Part shown: piece by piece, positions 56,799 to 64,000 of the stretch
How the letters are laid out: every line of letters begins with the position of its first letter
Position numbering within the stretch: the first letter of the stretch is position 1
Origin: Abelmoschus esculentus
Lineage: Eukaryota > Streptophyta > Magnoliopsida > Malvales > Malvaceae
Assembly: GCA_035048815.1 (NCBI GenBank)
Contig: JAUCBN010000037.1
Span: 10,444,001 to 10,508,000 of the forward strand
DNA: 64,000 nt
Direction: 5' to 3'
Notes under the pieces: model-generated
Databases searched by the model: none
Seen by the model: only the letters and a program-made list of their open reading frames with translations
What the model was told of the DNA's origin: nothing
Position numbers and translations under genes: made by a program

Positions 56799-59700
56799 AT
56801 GAAAATCATATGTTGAAACTGCCAAGGCCTTGGTAAAGCCCAGGCAATTCTAAATCTCAAAAAAATAATTACCAATTATGATCCAGATATCTTATTCTTA
56901 TGCAAAACTAGACTAAATAAAACTAGATGTAATTCTCTTAGTGTATCACTTGATATGCAAGGATGCTTATCGGTAGAACATAGTCCAACTTGTACCGGCC
57001 TTGCCTTAGTTTGGAATAATAAAATTCAAACTGATTTACTTTCTTACACTGATCGCCATATCGATTGCATTATTAAGCATGATAACTCCAAATTCCACTT
57101 TACCGGTTTACATGGTTATGCTAATATAAATCATAAATTCAAAACATGGCAATTAATAGATTCTTTAAAATCATCCTCCAACCTCCCATGGCTTTTAGGT
57201 GGAGACTTTAATGAAATACTACATGACAACGAAAAACAAGGAGGATGTCGTCATGCAAGATCCCAAATCATCAATTTTCAAGAATATTTATCCAGAAATG
57301 AACTCTTTGATTGTAAACCTAACTCAGGATGGTTCACATGGTTCAAACATGGACCCAATTCACAACCAATCTTCGAAAGTTTGGATCGGTTCATTGGGTC
57401 AATCAACTGGATAAATATGTATCCTAATTACACCATAATTTCTCATTTCCAATCCAAATCTGACCATTGTTCTATTATGCTTGACACCTCTCCCACTACT
57501 TTTACAAGAAAACGAAATCTTAAGAAAACATTTCGCTTTTTGAGGAATATTGAGCCACCAATGATGAAAGCAAAAACCTAATCAAAGATATTTGGATAAA
57601 CACGAATGGGAACACTCTAAACAAAATAGAAAAGATTGGCAACCAATTAAATTCATGGCAAAATTCTCAAAGGAAAAAACAAATGAACGCCTTCAATATC
57701 TAACCACATACATTAATAATAGTCTTAGACAACCAATACCATCCTCTGAGGAACACCGCCTCATTGAAGCAAAAAAAGAACTGCAAGTACTTCAACATAA
57801 CAACGAAATATATTGGGCCCAACGCTCTATAACTAACTGGCTACAACATGGAGACAAAAATACTTCTTTTTTCCACGCCCAAGCCAATGGACGTCTCAAG
57901 AAAAATACTATTCAAGGCCTCTTTGATTATTCCAACACTTGGCACACGGAAGAATCCAACATTCTATCAATTGCTATAGACTATTTCCAAAACCTTTTCT
58001 CTACATCCAATCCAACTCCTTCGACTGATATCCTTGATAACATTCCAACTAGAATCACACCACAAATGAATGAAAATTTAAATAAACCTTACACAGACGA
58101 AGTTATAAATGCTTTTCGTGATATAGATCCTAGGAAAGCTCTAGGGATCGATGGTTTTCCAAGTAGTTTTTACCGACAACACTGGGATACACTTGGTAAG
58201 GACATAATACGACTATGCCTTGATCTGTTCTCGGGTGCAACCAACAAGATTGAGGTCAATCAAACTATTCTGGTCCTAATCCCGAAATACAAAATTCAAC
58301 GACAATGAGGCAACTTCGTCCAATAAGCCTTTGCACTGTTATATACAAAATTGTATCTAAAGTTTTAGTCAATCGTCTCAAAACATTCATACCTCTATGT
58401 ATTAGTAACAACCAAGCAACTTTTATTCAAGTTAGAAACATCACGGACAATATCCTAATTGCACATGAACTACTTCACACCCTTAATACGGGAGATTCCC
58501 ACCTCTCTAAAGGTGCAAGTCTGAAGCTAGACTTGGAAAAAGCCTTCGATCGTGTGGAATGACCTTTCTTACAACAAATTATGCAACGTATGGGTTTCAA
58601 CAACACATGGATTTCTACTATAATGAAATGTGTCACTACCGTTTCATACCAAGTCCGTGTAAACGACTCTTTATCTCAATCTTTTAAACCACAACGAGGT
58701 CTGTGACAAGGAGACCCACTCTCTCCATTCCTCTTCCTGTTCTGCACCCAAAGATTAACAGCTATACTAAATGCTCAAAATGCTAATGGCAACCTCCCTG
58801 GATTCAGTGCTAGTCGGCATGGCCAAAAAATAAACCATCTCCTTTTCGCTGATGATTGCTTGGTCTTCATAAAAACAACACCACTAAAGCTAATCATCTC
58901 AAAAATGCTCTACACCAATATACTACCTCCTTAGGTCAAGCTATTAATTTTGAAAAATCTACAATCTAATTTTCCCCAAAAGCTACTCTATCTCAAAGAC
59001 CAGTTGTTAACAATATTATCCAAGTCCAAGAGGTTAGTGACCTTGGTATTTACCTGGGTGTCCCTCTCTTAATTGGAAAAAACAAAACAGCTTCGTTAGG
59101 ATTTACCAGAGATAAAGTTAACGCAAGTCTCTCCAAATGGGATAAACACCTATTATCTTCTAGCAGTAAAGAGGTATTCATAAAATCTGTCATTCAATCT
59201 CTTCCACAATATGTCATGTCATGCTACCTTCTTCCACATAATATTATCGATGACATGACCACTTCTATTCGCCGATACTGGTGGTCAGGAAAAGGTAACA
59301 AAAATGGCTAGCACATGCTTCCTTGGGAGATTGTATGCCAACCAAAATCAGTAGGGGGCATGGGCTTCTGCGACCTCCACAAATTTAATATCGCTCTGTT
59401 AGGAAAACAAATATGGAGACTACTCTGTGAACCATCTAACCTCCTTGGCCAGGTATATCAAGCTAAATACTACCCTTCTGACAACATCCTCGATGCTACT
59501 TCGACAAAACAATCTTCTTTTGCTTGGAATGGCATCTGTACGACTCTAAAATAACTCCTTCCTGGTTTTGTTACAAGACCAGGAATAAATAGCAAGATTA
59601 ACATATTCCATGATCTATGGGGAGGCTCCTCTCTGGTTCAACTTTTTGGCGAATATGAAATTTCCAGTGAAATTCCAAAACGAGCTCAGGATTTTATGAT

Positions 59701-60885
59701 TCTTGGGCAACCACAATGGGATGAGCCTAAAATACGTTCCTTTTTTGATAGAGAGGATGCCAACGCTATTCTAAACATCCCTATAATTAATGACCATCGA
59801 GATACAACCATATGGATGAACAATGACTATGGACTTTATTCTGTTAGATCAGGTTATTTATTCTTATAAAAACCACGCGGACCTCTAAATAGACCTACAC
59901 GCATTTGGAAAAATATTTCTAAGCTACCAGCTTTACCAAAGGTTAGAGCCTTTGGATGGCGACTAGGTCACGATGCTCTTCCTACGGGATCCAAATTACT
60001 AAATGCTAACCTAGGAAATGGCATTTTTCCAATTTGTGCAACTACAATTGAAACTCCGATGCATGCTCTACGCGACTGTCCTGATGCTTATGAAACTATT
60101 CGTTTAGCAGGTTTCTCTACTTTAATCGAATCAAGAAATTTTACATCGTCACTTCATTGGATGGAGAATGCAGGGTCTAAACTCAACAACCAAGAGTTTG
60201 CTTTTTTTTTTTTCTAACGATACTATGGAATATTTGGAATAGACGAAATGATTAGATCCATAATAACCATCTCCAACCACCATGGTTAACCCTGGAAAAT
60301 GCCAAATCCTTATTGAATGACTATCAAAATGCAAACATTTGATCCTCTACTGGTAACCCACATAGACCCATTTTTCAAAACCAAACTTGGAAAAAACCAG
60401 GCACTGGCTCTATTAAAATAAACTCGGATGGGGCTTTTGATCCCATCTCTGGAAGTGCTGCAATTGGTGTTGTAGCACGTAACTCGGACGATGTGGTTTT
60501 GGGAGGAATTTCTCTCCCTCTTATTGGATGCCCTGATGCTGCCTCGGCTAAAGCACAAGCAATCCTAGATGGACTTCGACTTGCATCTCAGAAAGGTTGG
60601 ACGAATATTACCTTTGATAAAGATTCAACCTCCATTGCTAATAAAGTCAACCAAGGTGGACTAGATCTCTCAACTTTAAAACCTTTGGTATCCACTATCC
60701 GCACCACCAAGGAAAGTTTAGTAAATTTTCGGATCGCTTATGTACCTAGAGGGGCCAATAATGTAGCCCAAACTCTTGCTTCTAGGGCATTGCGTACTTT
60801 ATGTAATCTTCACTTTGACTCCTATATGCCCGATTTTATAAGGACTTTTATAAACTATGAGAGATTTAACTCTCCTTCTCAATAA
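56799..60885 (+). pseudogene. LINE copy 2 ORF2: endonuclease, reverse transcriptase, zf-RVT, RNase H
   Basis: Same start as copy 1 (MKII, then C and a stop TGA at 56814-56816 where copy 1 has Trp). Endonuclease motifs NCQGLG, GGDFNEIL and SDHCSI are present, but the catalytic LFLCETRLN reads LCKTRLN (codon 56904-56906). RT: LIPKY, RPISLCTVIYKIVSK, KLDLEKAFDRVE followed by TGA at 58560 (copy 1: Trp), GL-stop-QGDPLSP with TGA near 58703 (copy 1: Arg CGA), and FADD at 58845-58856. The zf-RVT region (about 59890-60090) reads FPICATT for CPICATT. RNase H keeps INSDGAFD and KDS but has AKAQ for the catalytic AEAQ (codon 60550-60552). It ends at TAA 60883-60885. Confidence 0.9.
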
Positions 60886-60985
60886 AATTCTAGGGGTACT
60901 CTTTTCCCCATAGGGGCTTCCAACCCTCTTTTGGGATGAAAGTGTTAGGGGGTTTCTAACGAGGCCCTTTTCCGTCAAAAAAAAA
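60886..60985 (+). other. LINE copy 2 3' UTR and A-tail
   Basis: Nearly identical to 13479-13578, ending in 9 A. Confidence 0.9.
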
Positions 60986-61621
60986 TCTAACAGGTTCACT
61001 ATAAAGCCCATTTAGACATACATGCTCTAAACACTACAAAATGATCGAAAATGATATTAAACCAAATTTTCGGTACAAAAAGTTAGTTATGGGGTTTTTA
61101 ACCTAATTATACATCTTAAACTAAATTTTGAGCTTTTTACTCGGTTAAAATTCGAACGGGTTCACTATAAAGCCCATTTACACAAGCACGCTCTTAACCC
61201 TACAAAACGATCAAAAATGATATTAAATCAAATTTTTTGGGTACAAAAAGTTAATTGTGAGTTTTAAACCTAATTATATAGCTTAAACTAAAATTTGAAT
61301 TTTTTACTCGGTTAAAATTCAAACGGGTTCACTGTAAAGCCCATTTAGACATGCACGCTCTGAACCTTACAAAAAGGTCGAAAACGATATTATATCAAAT
61401 TTTTTGGGTAAAAAATGGTAATTATGGGCTTTTGAACCTAATTCTACATCTTAAACTAAAATTTTAATCTTTTTAATCGGTTAAAATTCGAATGGGTTCA
61501 CAATAAAGCCCATTTAGACTTGCACGCTCTGAACCCTACAAAACGATCGAAAATGATATTAAATCAATTTTTTGGGTAAAAAAAGTTTAATGGGCTTTTG
61601 AACCAAATTTTTACTCAGTTA
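60986..61621 (+). repeat. Satellite block V
   Basis: About 3.7 monomers in phase with block IV across the LINE. The last monomer is shortened (GAACCAAATTTTTACTCAGTTA) before the LTR fragment. Confidence 0.95.
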
Positions 61622-63688
61622 AGAAAGTTTCTTTTCTTGTTAAAAACCTCATCAAATAACACAATATTAGTGAGTTAAGAAGGAGATTTTGCAACCATAG
61701 AAGCTAAGGAAGCTAATTAAGCCATTGGAGAAGATATTTTGAGCTAGTGGACTGTTTTGAGCAAGCTAGAGGATCCAAAGGAAGCCAATAACGAAGAGGA
61801 AGAAAGACTAGACCTTGCAAGGGGGAAGGGCAAAGGGATCTCTATATTCAATCCTCATAGCTTGGAGTCCTTGTGAGTGTGGTTAACTTAGGGTTGGGAA
61901 CTAGGTCCCAACCACCCCTTTTATGTTTAAATTGATATGAAACTTGAATAATTAATCACTTGGCTAAATCATGGGAGGTAGGAGTAATTGATTGCTAAAC
62001 TTGCTTGTTGCCATGTTAAATTGTATGCTAAACAATGTTATGATATTGCCATGCTTATTGCCATGTTAATTGGTATGCTAGAAAATGCCATGATATTGCT
62101 ATGCTTGTTTGCATAAAATGATTAAATGCATAATTGTTTATATGTCTTTGAAAGGCCAAAGAATGTTGTAATATGTTGATTGCAAGGTAAGTAAGGTAAG
62201 ATATTCTTGCATTCATATTGCCTTCTATGATTGCCATGATTGATACTCGAAATAAGAAAGAATTAACTATTAAAGAATCATAAATCCTTGGTTGCTAGTT
62301 GGTCCTAGGTAGAAAGGCATGCCTAGAGTATTGAGCTCTCTTGTGGTGGTAAGTCACCTACTTGTCTTGGATGGTTAGTCATCCTTCTTGCTAGATACTT
62401 TGTGTATCGACTTGATAGTACTTCGTGTACTTGTACCCCGTGTACGTCTTGTGGTGTCATGGGCACCTTCTTGGATGCTATATGCATCAACTTGCTAGGT
62501 ACTTTGTGTACCCACTTGTAACCCGATTACTTTCGTCCTAACTAAAAACCAAGGAGTCAAAAAAAAGGAATCTATACAAGTAAAAAGCTATAATACTTGA
62601 ATATGCATTTGATGCTCTCTTGTTATGTTACTTGACTAGCTGGAATTAGCATATGCTAAAGTATATGATGTTGCATTGGTACCAACATGTCACTTGCCCT
62701 TGAAGTCTATGCTTATATGACTTGAAACATGACTTTGCTTGATCATATACTTAAGTACATGTCTTGAGTATCTTGCACATTTGGTTAATTGACTTGAAAT
62801 ACATAATGATATTGATGAAGTGAAAGCATGTCTATGTTGTTATTGAAAGCATGTCTATAGTTATTGGTCTTGAATGAGAACATGTTGACTTGCTTGCTTT
62901 GAATTGGAAGCATGTTTATAGCTATTAGGTTTGAATGAAAGCATGTTGGTTTTTGTTTACCTTGACTTTAAAGTATGAATTGTTAGTATATCCTTGTTGC
63001 TTGCTTAATACATGTTTAACCAGTTAGTTCTAGGAACTACCTCACTAAGTACCTAAAAAGTACTTATCACTCTTTTGTTTCCTTTCTCCCAAAACATCAG
63101 GTTCTCAAGTCAAGAGCCAAGCTAAGATCGTTCTAGGAGGCAAGTTCAAGCATCAAGCAAGCAAAGTATGGTATTTTTGTATATTTTGTAACTCCTAGAG
63201 TTGGTGGCTTAGTTATATAGTTAGCATGCCATACATTGAAACTATGAATTTTGTATATGTTGGTTCTTATGATGGTATGTAAATATTTTGTTAAATTTGT
63301 TGGCATGTAAAATTATGACAAGACCATTCTCGAAACAAGTTAATATGTTGGTTATTATATATGCTAGTCTTGATCTTGTTTGGATAGTTAAACTTAATTG
63401 GTATGTATGTTTAAATAAATTGATGAACTAGGAATTTTCTTATTGCTTGAGGAGAATTATAGTAGATATTTGTTAGTTTGAAGGATAGATTCTATTATCT
63501 TCAAATTGCTTGAAATGGTAAATAATAGGCCTTGCATTTAATTAATAGTTTGCTTGGGCTTAAAGAAATACCAAATGGTTACCTTGTCTCATAAGAAAGA
63601 CCAAATTGGTCACTTTGTTAAGAATCTTGTCTTGTTAGAAAAGCTTGAGTAGCACTCCTATCTCCTAAACCGGGATAGGGGTGTTACA
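61622..63688 (+). repeat. 5'-truncated LTR fragment ending GGGTGTTACA
   Basis: A non-coding 2.07-kb segment ending AGGGGTGTTACA, a typical 3' end of plant Ty3/Gypsy LTRs of the TGTAACACCC class. No matching TGTAAC start or target duplication is seen, and the flanking satellite is out of phase. From 62391 to 62525 it holds degenerate repeats around TACTTTGTGTA / TACTTCGTGTAC. It is not colinear with LTRs A-D, so it belongs to another family. The small frame at 62055-62237 has no domain. Confidence 0.7.
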
Positions 63689-64000
63689 TATTGTCTTTTG
63701 AACCTAATTATACATCTTGAACTTAATTTTTGAGATTTATACTCGGTTAAAATTCGAACAGGCTCACTATAAAACCTATTTAGACATCCATGCTCTAAAC
63801 CCTACAAAACGATCGAAAATGATATTAAATCAAATTTTTTGGGTAAAAAAAGTTAATTATGGTGTTTTGAACCTAATTACACAGATTAAACTAAAATTTT
63901 GAGCTTTTTACTCAGTCAAAATTCGAACGGGTTCGCTATAAAGCCCATTTGGACGTGCATTCTCTGAATCCTACAAAACTATCGAAAATGGTACTAAATC
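63689..64000 (+). repeat. Satellite block VI, runs off the window
   Basis: About 1.8 monomers, same orientation as all other blocks, showing that the array continues to the right. Confidence 0.94.

Larger units (their letters stand above)
53025..60985 (+). mobile_element. L1-type LINE with RNase H, copy 2, full length
   Basis: About 7.96 kb: a leader of 3.8 kb without ORF1, ORF2 (56799-60885), a 100-bp 3' UTR and a 9-A tail, inserted in satellite with a diverged 15-bp target duplication. ORF2 and 3' UTR match LINE copy 1 closely; the two differ by many substitutions and small indels. It is dead: stop at codon 6, several further stops and two catalytic Glu-to-Lys changes. Confidence 0.92.

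Noticed and set aside
61638..63688. Complete solo LTR starting TGTTAAAAACC
   Set aside because: The bases next to 61638 (TTTCT) and after 63688 (TATTG) do not form a duplication, and the satellite flanks are out of phase; a 5'-truncated LTR is the safer reading.

Overview
This window is nuclear DNA from a flowering plant, probably a eudicot (the species cannot be named from sequence alone). It looks like centromeric or pericentromeric heterochromatin. I see no host protein-coding gene, rRNA or tRNA gene, and no CRISPR array. The backbone is a tandem satellite with a monomer of about 168-169 bp. All of its blocks run in the same orientation (13579-16892, 37210-38360, 40769-43615, 50578-53024, 60986-61621, 63689-64000). 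Everything else is transposable elements that split this array or sit inside one another.

Layout. Two related RNase H-type L1 LINEs lie on the + strand. Copy 1 (1-13578) is split by a complete 8.2-kb Ty3/Gypsy Athila-type element on the minus strand (165-8397, target duplication ATACT). Copy 2 (53025-60985) is full length and sits in the satellite. From 16893 to 37209 there is one nested block. It starts with the first 3 kb of a long Tekay-like LTR, followed by the 3' half of a second Athila-type element (19863-27584, minus). The LTR of that element holds a solo LTR of the first Athila family (20521-21832, TSD CCTCT). Its pol gene is cut by a decayed Tekay/Del-like chromovirus (27585-35349, plus), which ends in an inverted LTR and two Athila LTR pieces. 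Further Tekay-like LTR pieces lie at 38361-40768 (plus), 43616-50577 (minus, LTR plus 3 kb of internal sequence) and 61622-63688 (3' end of another LTR).

Coding content. All coding regions are broken. The Athila-1 element keeps gag, protease and a downstream ORF2, but RT, RNase H and integrase are missing, so it is non-autonomous. Athila-2 keeps integrase and ORF2. ORF2 is a putative plant transposon protein-type domain followed by a basic tail. The chromovirus keeps RNase H-end, integrase and chromodomain remnants. The LINEs keep endonuclease, RT, zf-RVT and RNase H in pieces. Most nonsense and catalytic-site changes are C-to-T or G-to-A transitions, as expected from methylated heterochromatin.

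Most interesting signals. Each LTR-retrotransposon family carries its own short palindrome. Athila-1 has (C)TGCCNNGGCA(G) and Athila-2 has (A)TGCCATGGCA(T), scattered through LTRs, UTRs and coding sequence far above chance. Two Tekay-like families have GGTATCGATACC or GGTTTCGAAACC clustered near the 3' end of the LTR. Several sites vary on both arms while staying palindromic. In addition, both LINEs entered the satellite at the same monomer position, which reads as a canonical TTTT/AA endonuclease site.
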